Assembly: GCF_018614095.1 (NCBI RefSeq)
Contig: NZ_JAGGOY010000131.1
Location: 16,517 to 80,516 of the forward strand
From: Streptomyces sp. ISL-87
GTDB lineage: Bacteria > Actinomycetota > Actinomycetes > Streptomycetales > Streptomycetaceae
Length of the DNA stretch: 64,000 nucleotides
Direction of reading: 5' to 3'
Below the pieces are notes generated by a model that worked only from the letters and a program-made list of their open reading frames with translations, was not told the origin of the DNA and searched no databases. Shown in pieces: positions 1 to 8,449 of this stretch. The first letter of the stretch is position 1. Every line of letters starts with the position of its first letter. Both the position numbers and the translations under genes were made by a program.

Positions 1-620
1 CTGACGCTGCGGGCGGCGAGGGCCGAGGCGATGACGGCGTCCTCGCGGGAGAGCGTCTCGCGGGCGCGGGTGATGCCGACGAGGGCGCGGCCCTGCTTGT
101 CCATCTCCACGCTCTCGAGGGCGTGGAGGTTCATGAGGAACTCGTAGCAGGGGTCGACGAGCCGGTTGTAGAGCTCCAGGGCCTGGCTCGGGTCCAGGCT
201 GTTCTGGTCGACGGAGACGCGCACGGCGGCGATGCCGTGGAAGGCGTCCAGGATGGAGCGCAGGCGCTGGGCGGCGTTGGGGCTGAGCTCGTCGATGACC
301 TCGGGGTCCCGCGCGTTCACGCTGATGCTTTCGACCGCGGCGTCGGTGGCGGCGCGGCTCTTGGCGAGTTCGGCGGTGGCGACGGAGGAACGGGGGTCGC
401 CGACGACGACGAGGGTCTGGCGGCGTTCCTTCTGGATGACGCGGACGACGTCCTCGATGGGGTAGCCCACCTTGTCGATGACGTAGGCGACATCGAGGAG
501 TTGGACAGCCTGCCGGCCGGTGATGACCGTGGCGAAGCCCCAGAGGGCGGTCAGGGAGACGAGCGGCACAAGGAGCAACGCCACGATCTTCCGGCGGATG
601 GACTTTCCGCGAAAGCGCAT
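1..620 (-). CDS. Nitrate/nitrite-sensing sensor histidine kinase, N-terminal part (CvnA-like)
   Basis: Only the first ~206 residues lie in the window; the rest runs off the left edge. The ATG at 620 follows a GGGGAGGC-like ribosome site. After a basic start comes one membrane helix (KIVALLLVPLVSLTALWGF), then a helical extracytoplasmic region with a QKERRQTLVVVGD segment typical of the nitrate/nitrite-sensing (NIT) domain. In Streptomyces such kinases usually head conservons (cvnA followed by roadblock, DUF742 and GTPase genes). Those partners would lie outside the window, so the conservon assignment is inference. The kinase domain itself is not visible. Confidence 0.72.
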   Translation of the reverse strand, partial: MRFRGKSIRRKIVALLLVPLVSLTALWGFATVITGRQAVQLLDVAYVIDKVGYPIEDVVRVIQKERRQTLVVVGDPRSSVATAELAKSRAATDAAVESISVNARDPEVIDELSPNAAQRLRSILDAFHGIAAVRVSVDQNSLDPSQALELYNRLVDPCYEFLMNLHALESVEMDKQGRALVGITRARETLSREDAVIASALAARSV

Positions 621-680
621 GGCCTCCCCAGCCTCCCCCAGCTCAACCCCGTTGGCGGGGGTTGGTGTTCCGTCATTTAA

Positions 681-1021
681 ACGGCGTGAGCCTACTACTG
701 CCACCGAGCGGCTTCGAAGACGTGTCCGGACGTTTTCGGCCGGACTCCGGGATGAAGATCACGAGTTGTCCGGCAATTCCGGTCAAGACCGGCCCGATAT
801 GTGGCGGATGAGACTTGGTGGGGCATCGGTTCCCGCAATCGAATGGATGGCTGGAATTATTCGTTCCGTGTGGGTCGGACCCGTTCAAGGTGTCCCACGA
901 TTCGGGAATCTCTCGCGGCTGCCGGACGTCTACCTGTTCGAGGGGACTCGTTGGGGTAGGGGCGTTGGGGTAAGGGCGTTCGGGTAGGTATGACCGGCCG
1001 TGCGCGGGGAGGGAGCCAACC
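681..1021. promoter_or_regulatory. Divergent intergenic region
   Basis: This 340-bp space separates the kinase (minus) from the small membrane protein (plus) and should hold both promoters. Three imperfect 14-bp tandem units (TTGGGGTAGGGGCG type) lie at about 951-992, just before the ribosome site of the plus-strand gene. I see no convincing gene or terminator here. Confidence 0.4.
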
Positions 1022-1510
1022 ATGGGGATGTACGAGGACGGCGGCGCGGGTTTCGGTGCGGCGCGGCGGGGGCTCTGGGTGGAGGAGCCGGCCGAGCGGT
1101 GGCGGATGCCGGACCCGGTGCGGAGCTCCGCGGTGCGGGCGGTGCTGATCGTGGCGGTCACGCTGACCGAGGCGACGATCACCTTCTTCCTCACCCTCAC
1201 CGGTTCCTGGCTGGCCTTCCCGATGGCGCTCGGCGCGATAGCCGGCACCGTCGTCGCCACCTGGGGGGTGCTGGACGTGCTGATCACCCGTCAGACGTGG
1301 AACCAGCGGTACGGGGTGGTGTCGCAGCCGAGCAGTACGGCGCGGGCCCGCCGCCGTGAGCGCCGTCAGGCCCGCCGGGAGGTCCGCTCGGGCGCGGCGG
1401 GCGCGGCGGGGCGAATACGGCAGCAGCAGGTCGGCCAGGGCGGGCGGCGCTCCCCCTGGTCGCCTCCGGTGGGGGACAGGCGGTACCAGGCCAGCTCCGG
1501 GCGCGGCTGA
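1022..1510 (+). CDS. Small two-helix membrane protein of unknown function
   Basis: A 162-residue protein starting at an ATG behind GGGAGGGA. Residues ~37-85 form two hydrophobic helices (AVLIVAVTLTEATITFFLTL and a second ending VLDVLITRQTW). The remainder is a basic, Arg-rich cytosolic tail (ARRRERRQARRE) that turns low-complexity at the C-terminus. I do not recognise a functional family. Its neighbours on both sides are transcribed in the opposite direction, so it looks monocistronic. The last ~50 residues run into repetitive DNA and may vary between strains. Confidence 0.65.
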   Translation: MGMYEDGGAGFGAARRGLWVEEPAERWRMPDPVRSSAVRAVLIVAVTLTEATITFFLTLTGSWLAFPMALGAIAGTVVATWGVLDVLITRQTWNQRYGVVSQPSSTARARRRERRQARREVRSGAAGAAGRIRQQQVGQGGRRSPWSPPVGDRRYQASSGRG

Positions 1511-1513
1511 CCG

Positions 1514-1552
1514 GCGCGGTTGGCCAGCGCGGTTGGCCAGCGCGGTTGGCCG
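1514..1552. repeat. Three tandem 13-bp repeats between convergent genes
   Basis: Three copies of GCGCGGTTGGCCA (the last base differs in copy 3) lie just after the stop of the small membrane protein. They are followed to ~1650 by looser CTTCGGTGCCCTCGG-like repeats. No gene or clear terminator hairpin is visible before the SMC stop codon at 1710. Confidence 0.8.
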
Positions 1553-1709
1553 TACGGCTTCCGTGCACCTTGGGCTTCGGTGCCCTCGGCTTTGGTGCCC
1601 CCGGCTTCTGCCCCGGGCCTCCGTGCCCTCGGCTTCGCCGGGGTGGGCCGACTGGGCCGAGGGTGAGGCAGGCGGAGGGCGCGGGGGCGGGCGCAGCCGA
1701 GGACGGGGG

Positions 1710-4700
1710 TCAGGCGCCGGTCGTCGAGCGGCGGAACATACGGGTCGCCGTGATCTCGCCGTGGATCGTCTCCTCTCCCGGGGACTGCTGGGGCAGACCC
1801 GGACGGAGGTGTTCCTCGACGCTGATGTACTTCAGGCCCGCGCGCAGGTCCGCATCGTTGCGCAGCCGGATGACCAGCGGGAACTCGGCCAGGGCCGTGG
1901 TGTCGAACAGGCCCGTCGTGTAGAGCAGCTGGACGCCGAGCGCGTCGGAGACGGCCCGCTGGAGCTCCAGCAGGTACGTCGCGTTCGCGCGCCCGATCGG
2001 GTTGTCGAGGAACAGCGTGCCCGCGTGGCGGTGCTTGTCGCGGCCGCGGTCGTTGCTGCGCAGCGCCGCCATCGTGCAGTACAGCGCGATCGCGGCGGTC
2101 AGCAGCTGGCCGCCGGAGAAGACGTCTCCCATCTGGCCGACCGGGACGCGCTCGGCGCGCAGCACCGCGTCCGGCTTGAGGATCTCCACGGAGATGCCCT
2201 TGGGCTCCAGCGCCGCCTGCACTCCGCGCAGCAGCAGGGACATGCCGTCGCGGCGGCCCTCGCCGAAGGATGCGGTGCTGTTCTTCTTCACCGCGGCGCG
2301 GGTCGCCTCGTCGATGACCTCGCCGAGGCGCTCGGTGAGGGTGGCCTGGTCGGGCTCCTCGAAGCGGATGCGCAGGAACTCCTGGCCCGACCACTCCCCC
2401 AGGCCCTCGGGGAGCTGGGAGAGCCGCTGGGCGGAGCGCAGGGTGGCCAGGGCGGAGTCGACGAGGCCGCGAAGCCGGTCGACGATGCTGTCGCGGTTGC
2501 GCTCCAGCTGCGCCAGCTCGTCGGTGAGGACGCGGAGCCGGGGGGCGAAGGCCGTGGCCCAGGCCGCCGCGTGCTCCGGCAGGGCGGAGGCGGGGAGTTC
2601 GCGGATCTGCTGGCGCGCGGGGGTGCGTACCTGCTCGTAGCGGTTGGCGTTGGCATGCCGGACCAGGATGTCGCTGGCCTCGCGCACCGCGGATTCGGCG
2701 GCCGAGAGGTCGGCCGCGCAGCCGCGCAGTGAGCGGCGGGCCTCGGCGGCGGACTGCCGGGCCTCCTCCAGGCTGCCCGGGTGGGCCACCGGCTCCTGCT
2801 CGTCCTCCTGGTGGGTGTGGTCCCGCAGGAGATCCCGCAGCATCGCCGCGGTCTCGTCGAAGCCGCCGGCGCCCTCCTCGGCGGTGCGGTGGGCGCGCAG
2901 CAGGTCGGCGTGGGCGGCCCGGGCGGTCTCCACCGCGCCGGTGTGGGCGGCGAGTTGGGCGGTGGCGGTGCGCAGCAGGGCCTGCGCGTGCTCGACGTGC
3001 TCGGGGATCAGCTCCTCGGGCAGGTCGGTGTGCGCCTCGCCGTCGGCGGGGGCGAGGCGTTCGGCCTCGCCGCGCAGCCGGCCGAGCTGCTCACTGGCCG
3101 CGGACGCACGGGACTCCAGCATCTGTACGAGGGACTCGGCGCGGGCCGCCGCGGCCAGCCGGGAGGGTCCGTCGGCGCCGTCGGTGCCTTCGAGGAGCTG
3201 TGCGGCGCGGGTGCGGACCTTGTTGGTGAGGCGGTCGAGTTCGGCGAGGGCGGCGCTCTCGTCGCTCTCCGCGCGGGCCTGTTCGGCGCGCAGGTCGGCA
3301 CCGACGCCGACCTTCTCGTAGAGCTGGGAGGCGGCGCGGTAGGCCTCGCGGAGTTCGGGGAGCGGGGCCTTCGGCGTCGTGTCGTCCTTGGGGAGGGCCT
3401 CGGGGACACCGGCGATCTCGGCGCGCTCGGCGCGCAGGGCGCGGGCGGTGCGGCGGGCGTCGTCGGCGGCGCGCTGGGCGGCACGGCGGTCCTCGTCGGC
3501 GGCGCGGGCCCGGTCCAGACAGACCTCGGCGCGGGCCTCGGACTCGGCGGCCTCGTCGGCGAGTTCGCGCAGCCGGGCCTGCCAGCCGGCGCGCTCGCGC
3601 AGGCGGAAGGCGAGTCCGGCGAGGGCGTCGGCGGCGCGGCGGGCGCGCTGGGCGGTGTCCTGGCGCTCGTCGCGGACGCGGGCGGCGTCAGCGGCGGCCT
3701 CGTCGGCCTCGGCGCGTACGGTACGGGCCTCCGCGAGCTCGGTATCCGCCTCCTCGGCGAAGGTACGGGCGGCGGCGGCCTGTTCCGCGAGCTCGGTGAG
3801 GCGGCCGGGCGGGCAGCCGCCTCGCCAGGAGGCGAGGCGGGCGGCGAGCTCGCGGTCGCCGGAGAGGCGCGCGGCGAGGTCCCGGATCTCGGTGTCGCGG
3901 GCGGTGGCGCGGGTGCGCAGCGCCTGGCGCTCCTCATCGGCGGCGTGCTCGTCGTGCATGGCCGGGTTCGGCGGTACGAGGAACACCGAGGAGTCGGTCT
4001 CGGCGCCGGTCGGCGGTACGGGGGCCAGCAGGGCGGCCGCGGTGCCGACGGCGACGGTGGAGCGGGGCAGCAGTGCGGCGCCGGAGAGGACCTCGCGGGC
4101 CCGGGAGTGGGTGTCGGGGTCGGTGATGACGACGCCGTCGACGAGTTCGGGGCGGGCGGCGAGGACGGCGGCGTGGTCGGCGGGGTCCACGGACTGGGCG
4201 AGGTAGCGCCAGCCGGGGAGGGCGGGGATGCCGTGTTCGCCGAGGTACTCGACGGTGGCGAGGACGTCGGGGCCGGGCGGCAGCAGCCCGCCGTCGCCGA
4301 GCGCGCCGAGGATGCGGGCGTCGTCGGCGGCGGCGGTGCGCAGCTCGAACAGCTGGCGCTCGGCGGATGCGACTCCGTCGGTCAGCAGGGTGCGGAGGTC
4401 GTCGGCGTTCCGGTCGAGGTCGTCGACGGTGAGCCCTCCGGCGGGTACGGGGTGGCCGGCCGGGGTACGCGAGCCGGCGGCTCCCGCCCCCAGGCCGGGC
4501 TGCCCGGCGGCGCCGTGACCTGCGGAGCCGGCCTTGGTGGCGGCGCCGGTCCCGGGGGCGCCGGCTTGGGCGCCGGAAACCGGCGTGTCTGCTCCGGCCC
4601 CAGCAGCACCCCGGGCAACCGCGGCCGACCCGGCAGCGCCGGTCGCCGTTCCGACCCCGTCGGCCGAACCGGCTGGGCCGGATCCCGGCAGGCCGGACAC

Positions 4701-6755
4701 GGACACCGCTCCGGCGGAGCCTCCGGCAGCGCCGGGTGCGCTGGTCGGCGTACCGGATTCGCCGGCCGGGCCGAGGCCGGCCGCGGCCCGCCCGGCTGCG
4801 GCCCGCCCGGCCGCGGCCCGCCCGGCTGCGGCCCGCCCGGCTGCGGTGGCCTGCGCGGGTACGCCGGTCGGCGTGCCTGTTCGCGGGTGCGGGAGGGCGG
4901 CCGGGAGGGCGGCCGGGAGGCCCAGGAGGGCGGTCAGGCGGGGGGATTCCGCGAGGGAGGCGGCGGCTCGGGACTCCGCTTCGTAGGCGGCTTCGGCCGC
5001 GTCGGCGGCGTCGGCCGCGCGGGCGGCGGTGAGTTCGGCGCGGGATTCCGCGGCGGCGGCCTCGCGGGCGGTTTCCGCGGCGGTGCGGGCGGCCTCGCGG
5101 GCCTCGTCCCAGGCGGCGACGGCGGTCTTCTCGGCGTCGGTCGCGGCGAGGGCGGCGCGGGCCGGGTCGGCGTCGGGCGCCGAGTCGTCGAGCCAGCCGG
5201 CCCGGACGGCCTCAGCGGTTTCCTGCTGGACCTCGGAGAGGCGGGCGCGGAGGTGTTCGGCCTCGCTGCGGGCGCGCTGGGCTGCCGTGGCGGCGGCGGT
5301 GGCGTCGCGGTGGGCGGCCTCGCCGGTGTCCTGGAGGGCGGCGGAACGCTCCTCCTCCTCGTTGGCGACCCGTTCGCCGTGCTCGGCGGCAGTGTGCAGG
5401 GCCCGTACGAGCTCGGCGGCGGCCGTGGCGCGCGCGGCCAGCGCCGGGGCGGCGTCCCGCTCGGCCTCCAGGATCGCGGCGGCGACCCGGGCGGAGCGGT
5501 CGGCGGCGGCGCGGTGGCGCAGTACGTTCTCGGCGGCCTGCCAGGCGGAGTGCAGGGTGCGCGCTTCGAGGAGCTCGCGGCGCTGCGCGGCGGCGGCCTT
5601 GTCGGCGACGGTCAGGGCCAGCGAGGCGTGCCGGTAGGCGAGTTCGGCGGAGACGGCGGCGCTGCGGTCGCGGGCGGACTCGGCGTCGGTGACCGCGTGG
5701 GCGGCGCCGGTGACCCGCTGGGCGAGGTCGGCGGCGCGGCCGCGCTCCTCGGCGGCGCGGGCGGACAGCCGCCGGGCCAGGGTGCGCGTACGGCGTTCCG
5801 CGCCCGCGTGGACGTCGCGCAGCCGGGACCGGGTCTCGCCGGCCTCGACGATCTTGGTGAGCAGGTCCACGGAGCCGGCGGTGAAGTCCCGTTCGGCCAT
5901 CAGCTCGGCTCGGCGGCCGAGCTTGTTGCCGAAGCCGTGGACCAGGTCGGCGAGCCCGTCGGTGTCGCGGGTGTCGGTGACGGCGCGCAGCAGCAGGTCG
6001 GTGAAGTCGGAGTCCTTCTTGACCGCGAAGAGGCCGGCGGCCTCGCCCTCGTCGGCGTTCATCTCGCGCTGGTAGCGGAAGAGTTCGGGGTCGAGGCCGA
6101 GTTCGGTGAGGTGCTCGTTCCAGCGGTCGTGGATCTCCTCCCAGTAGACCTCCAGGTGCGGGTACGCCTTGCCCGCGTCGGTGATCGCGTCGCGGAAGCC
6201 CTTCATGGTGCGGCGGCGGCCGTGGGCGCCGGAGGCGCCTTCGGCGGGCGGGCGGACGGCGGTGGCCTCGGCGACGGGGAGGTTGTCCAGGCTCAGGCCC
6301 GGGCCGGGGCGGAAGGAGTACCAGGCCTCGGCGAACTTGCGCGGATCGTTGGAGACCTGGCGGCCGCGCCATTCGCTGACCTTGCCGACGACGACGCACT
6401 CGCCGGTCTGGGTGTGCTGCCACTCCAGGGCGACGTGGCCGCAGTCGTCGGCGAGCAGGAACTTGCGCAGGACGCCGGAGCTGGCGCCGCCGAGGGTGTT
6501 GCGGTGGCCGGGGAGCATCACCGAGAAGATCAGCTTGAGCAGGACGGACTTGCCGCCGCCGTTCTCCAGGAAGAGCACGCCGGCGGGCGCGGGGCGGCGC
6601 GGCGGGCCGGTGGGCTCGTCCTCGAAGAACTCCGCCTGGGTGGGTGCCGGGTGGGGCACCGGCTCGCCGACTCCGCGCAGGTCGAGCACGGTGTCGGCGT
6701 AGCGCGCACCGGCGGGCCCGATGGAGTAGAGGCGGATCCGGGACAGCTCGTACAT
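1710..6755 (-). CDS. SMC-type coiled-coil ATPase (MksB/JetC/MukB-like)
   Basis: A 1681-residue protein, ATG at 6755. The N-terminal head has a Walker A motif at residues ~64-71 (ENGGGKSV). The C-terminal head has the ABC signature FSGGQ at ~1546-1550 and Walker B TLFLDN at ~1580-1585. Between them run Ala/Glu/Arg-rich heptad coiled coils flanking a central ~770-960 globular hinge-like section. This head-coil-hinge-coil-head layout defines SMC/Rad50-type proteins. The upstream kite-like and kleisin-like genes place it with MksB/JetC-type condensins that load on or extrude DNA. It is longer than MksB/JetC proteins I know and closer to MukB in size. Residues ~622-773 are a Gly/Ala/Pro-rich insertion with tandem repeats just before the hinge. 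The exact family name is inference. Confidence 0.8.
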   Translation of the reverse strand: MYELSRIRLYSIGPAGARYADTVLDLRGVGEPVPHPAPTQAEFFEDEPTGPPRRPAPAGVLFLENGGGKSVLLKLIFSVMLPGHRNTLGGASSGVLRKFLLADDCGHVALEWQHTQTGECVVVGKVSEWRGRQVSNDPRKFAEAWYSFRPGPGLSLDNLPVAEATAVRPPAEGASGAHGRRRTMKGFRDAITDAGKAYPHLEVYWEEIHDRWNEHLTELGLDPELFRYQREMNADEGEAAGLFAVKKDSDFTDLLLRAVTDTRDTDGLADLVHGFGNKLGRRAELMAERDFTAGSVDLLTKIVEAGETRSRLRDVHAGAERRTRTLARRLSARAAEERGRAADLAQRVTGAAHAVTDAESARDRSAAVSAELAYRHASLALTVADKAAAAQRRELLEARTLHSAWQAAENVLRHRAAADRSARVAAAILEAERDAAPALAARATAAAELVRALHTAAEHGERVANEEEERSAALQDTGEAAHRDATAAATAAQRARSEAEHLRARLSEVQQETAEAVRAGWLDDSAPDADPARAALAATDAEKTAVAAWDEAREAARTAAETAREAAAAESRAELTAARAADAADAAEAAYEAESRAAASLAESPRLTALLGLPAALPAALPHPRTGTPTGVPAQATAAGRAAAGRAAAGRAAAGRAAAGLGPAGESGTPTSAPGAAGGSAGAVSVSGLPGSGPAGSADGVGTATGAAGSAAVARGAAGAGADTPVSGAQAGAPGTGAATKAGSAGHGAAGQPGLGAGAAGSRTPAGHPVPAGGLTVDDLDRNADDLRTLLTDGVASAERQLFELRTAAADDARILGALGDGGLLPPGPDVLATVEYLGEHGIPALPGWRYLAQSVDPADHAAVLAARPELVDGVVITDPDTHSRAREVLSGAALLPRSTVAVGTAAALLAPVPPTGAETDSSVFLVPPNPAMHDEHAADEERQALRTRATARDTEIRDLAARLSGDRELAARLASWRGGCPPGRLTELAEQAAAARTFAEEADTELAEARTVRAEADEAAADAARVRDERQDTAQRARRAADALAGLAFRLRERAGWQARLRELADEAAESEARAEVCLDRARAADEDRRAAQRAADDARRTARALRAERAEIAGVPEALPKDDTTPKAPLPELREAYRAASQLYEKVGVGADLRAEQARAESDESAALAELDRLTNKVRTRAAQLLEGTDGADGPSRLAAAARAESLVQMLESRASAASEQLGRLRGEAERLAPADGEAHTDLPEELIPEHVEHAQALLRTATAQLAAHTGAVETARAAHADLLRAHRTAEEGAGGFDETAAMLRDLLRDHTHQEDEQEPVAHPGSLEEARQSAAEARRSLRGCAADLSAAESAVREASDILVRHANANRYEQVRTPARQQIRELPASALPEHAAAWATAFAPRLRVLTDELAQLERNRDSIVDRLRGLVDSALATLRSAQRLSQLPEGLGEWSGQEFLRIRFEEPDQATLTERLGEVIDEATRAAVKKNSTASFGEGRRDGMSLLLRGVQAALEPKGISVEILKPDAVLRAERVPVGQMGDVFSGGQLLTAAIALYCTMAALRSNDRGRDKHRHAGTLFLDNPIGRANATYLLELQRAVSDALGVQLLYTTGLFDTTALAEFPLVIRLRNDADLRAGLKYISVEEHLRPGLPQQSPGEETIHGEITATRMFRRSTTGA
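4781..4840. repeat. 15-bp tandem repeats inside the SMC gene
   Basis: Four contiguous 15-bp units of CYGCGGCCCGCCCGG, plus a partial fifth, encode GRAAA pentapeptides in frame on the minus strand. They sit within a ~450-bp low-complexity stretch (about 4437-4890) of Gly, Ala, Pro and Ser codons. The unit length keeps the reading frame, so copy number can change without breaking the protein. Confidence 0.9.
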
Positions 6756-6890
6756 GGCGGCGGACTCTCGTGGTGTCTCGTGGGTCGTACGGAGGGGTTC
6801 TACGGGGTTGTACGGGGGGTCGTACGCGGAGCGGCGGTCGGGGCGTTGGGCTCAGGCGGCCGGGTCGGGCAGCTGGGTCGGGCGGCCGGG

Positions 6891-7793
6891 TCAGGCGTGG
6901 AAGGGCAGGCCGGCGTCGGCGGCGAGCTCCAGGTCGTCGCCCTCGGGCGGCGGCAGGAGACTGGCGGAGCCGTCGCTGACTGGGACCACGCCGAGTTCCA
7001 GGAGTTCGGCCATGGCCGAGCTGCCCGCCATGTCGCGGACCTGGAGCTGGTAGCGGGGGGTGGTGCGGTACGTGCCTCCGGCCTCGTCGCCGGTGCGCTG
7101 GAGGAACCCGGAGTCGGTGAGGAAGGCGGCGGCCTTGCCGACGATGCCGGTGGTGGAGCCGGCGAGGCGGCGGGCGTCCTTGGTGGCGCCGGTGGCGCTG
7201 CGGCGGGAGTAGACCCGCCAGGCGGCCTCCAGGCCCGGGGCGTCGGTGGCCGGGTCGGTGTTCTCGCCGAGCTCGTCGGCGCGTTGCTCCAGGCGGCGGC
7301 AGGTCTGCCGGACGAAGGCGTCGACGCCGTTGACGGTGATGCGGCCGATGTAGCCGTCGTCGGCGAGGTCCTCGGGGCGGGGGAAGGCCAGGGCGGCGAC
7401 GGCGAGGTGGGCCAGCCCGTGCAGGAAGCGGTCCGCGGAGTCGGCGGCGGTGCGGCGGGCGTAGTCGCCCATGCGGACGGCGAAGACGGAGTCCTCGCCG
7501 GCGGCCACGGCCATGCCGGCGCGCGGGGAGACCTCCAGGACGACCAGGCCGAGGCCGGTGGCGATGGCGTCGGCGAGACGGCCGAAGGCGGGGTCCTCGC
7601 GGTAGCGGCGCAGGAGTTCGGCGTACTCGGCGTCGCGGGCGGGGAGCAGCTTGGGCTGGAGCCCGAAGGCGACGAGCCGGGACGCGTCCGCGGCGTCCGC
7701 CGGGGTGACTCCGCCGGTGGTCACGTGCGTGACGGGGGCCGACGGTGCGTCGGGCTCGCTCCACGCGGGGTGCTCGGCGTGGTGGTCGCTCAC
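6891..7793 (-). CDS. Kite-like subunit of SMC complex (MksE/JetB-like)
   Basis: A 300-residue mostly helical, acidic protein. GTG at 7793 has a GAGAGG ribosome site 8 nt upstream. The N-terminal ~30 residues look disordered. The body (FGLQPKLLPARDAEYAELL onward, then VRMGDYARRTAADSADRFL and a C-terminal segment with FLTDSGFLQRTGDEAGGTY) reads as tandem winged-helix material. Position and size fit the kite subunit (MksE/JetB) lying between kleisin and SMC genes in MksFEB and Wadjet operons. I rely on synteny more than on a recognised motif. A 135-bp gap with GGGCGGCCGGGTC repeats separates it from the SMC start. Confidence 0.6.
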   Translation of the reverse strand: MSDHHAEHPAWSEPDAPSAPVTHVTTGGVTPADAADASRLVAFGLQPKLLPARDAEYAELLRRYREDPAFGRLADAIATGLGLVVLEVSPRAGMAVAAGEDSVFAVRMGDYARRTAADSADRFLHGLAHLAVAALAFPRPEDLADDGYIGRITVNGVDAFVRQTCRRLEQRADELGENTDPATDAPGLEAAWRVYSRRSATGATKDARRLAGSTTGIVGKAAAFLTDSGFLQRTGDEAGGTYRTTPRYQLQVRDMAGSSAMAELLELGVVPVSDGSASLLPPPEGDDLELAADAGLPFHA

Positions 7794-8449
7794 GGGTGTT
7801 GCCTCTCGTGGTGTGCGGTGGTTGTGCCGGCGGGCGGGCTCTGTTCCCCACCCCGCCCCTTCCCGAAATCGGGGGCGGGCCCCCGAGCCCCCGGGCTCCT
7901 CGCGGGGTTGCCGCGGGGGGTAGGGCGTGTTCTAAAAGTCCCGCCTGGCCCGCGACGGCCGCTCTCACCCTGCCCGGCCGGGCCGGACCACGGCCCGCGG
8001 GATTCGGAGGACGACAGGCTGCCACAGCCGCAGCCGCGCACGGACACGGCACCGGCCGCACACCGCACCGCGCCAGGGACCGGCAGGCCCGGATCGGCCG
8101 GGAGGACTCCGCCCAGCGGCGGCCTCGCCACCCGGGCAACGACGATCCCAGCCCGCCGCGAGGCCGGGCCAACAACAGGCACAGCCCGACGCCAGGCCGG
8201 GCCAACAACAGGCACAGCCCGACGCGAGGCCGCGCCAACAACGGACACACGCCGACCCCAAGCCGGGCCAACAACGGACACACGCCGACCCCAGGCCGGG
8301 CCAACAACGGGCACAGCCCGCCGCGAGGCCGCGCCAACAACGGGCACAGCCCGACCCCCCACCGGCACGGCGGCGAACTCCGTCCCGCGCCCGGCCAGGG
8401 CAGCGGCGAACTCCGTCCCGCGCCCGGCCAGGGCAGCGGTGCGGGTCAT
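7790..8449 (-). CDS. Possible repeat protein ORF between kleisin-like and kite-like genes
   Basis: An open frame of 219 codons that fits the gap exactly. Its ATG overlaps the kleisin stop (ATGA, 8446-8449), and its TGA overlaps the kite GTG (GTGA, 7790-7793). The N-terminal third is made of 11-residue repeats (units such as ASRRAVPVVGP and AWGRRVSVVGP). The rest is Gly/Pro/Ser-rich with no family I recognise. Against it being real: codon third positions are less GC-biased than in the neighbours (GTT GTT, ACT TTT AGA ACA), and the 3' half carries GC-rich palindromes typical of intergenic DNA. In favour: two 4-nt overlaps and a 33-nt repeat that preserves frame. Confidence 0.3.
   Translation of the reverse strand: MTRTAALAGRGTEFAAALAGRGTEFAAVPVGGRAVPVVGAASRRAVPVVGPAWGRRVSVVGPAWGRRVSVVGAASRRAVPVVGPAWRRAVPVVGPASRRAGIVVARVARPPLGGVLPADPGLPVPGAVRCAAGAVSVRGCGCGSLSSSESRGPWSGPAGQGESGRRGPGGTFRTRPTPRGNPARSPGARGPAPDFGKGRGGEQSPPAGTTTAHHERQHP
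8156..8353. repeat. Six tandem 33-bp repeats
   Basis: Six contiguous imperfect 33-bp units, each with a GGCCAACAAC-type core, fill 198 bp. Units differ at a few positions in paired patterns, which suggests duplication of multi-unit blocks. Because 33 is a multiple of 3, the array stays open in the minus-strand frame that joins the two flanking genes. Confidence 0.92.
8372..8437. repeat. Perfect 33-bp direct duplication
   Basis: Two identical adjacent 33-bp copies (8372-8404 and 8405-8437), starting GGCGAACTCCGTCCCGCGCC, lie between the longer array and the kleisin stop. Their sequence differs from the first array but the period is the same. They encode ALAGRGTEFAA twice in the minus-strand ORF. 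Confidence 0.92.

Noticed and set aside
8156..8437. Repeat arrays considered as CRISPR
   Set aside because: Units are directly adjacent with no unique spacers, and there are no cas genes. They are plain tandem repeats.
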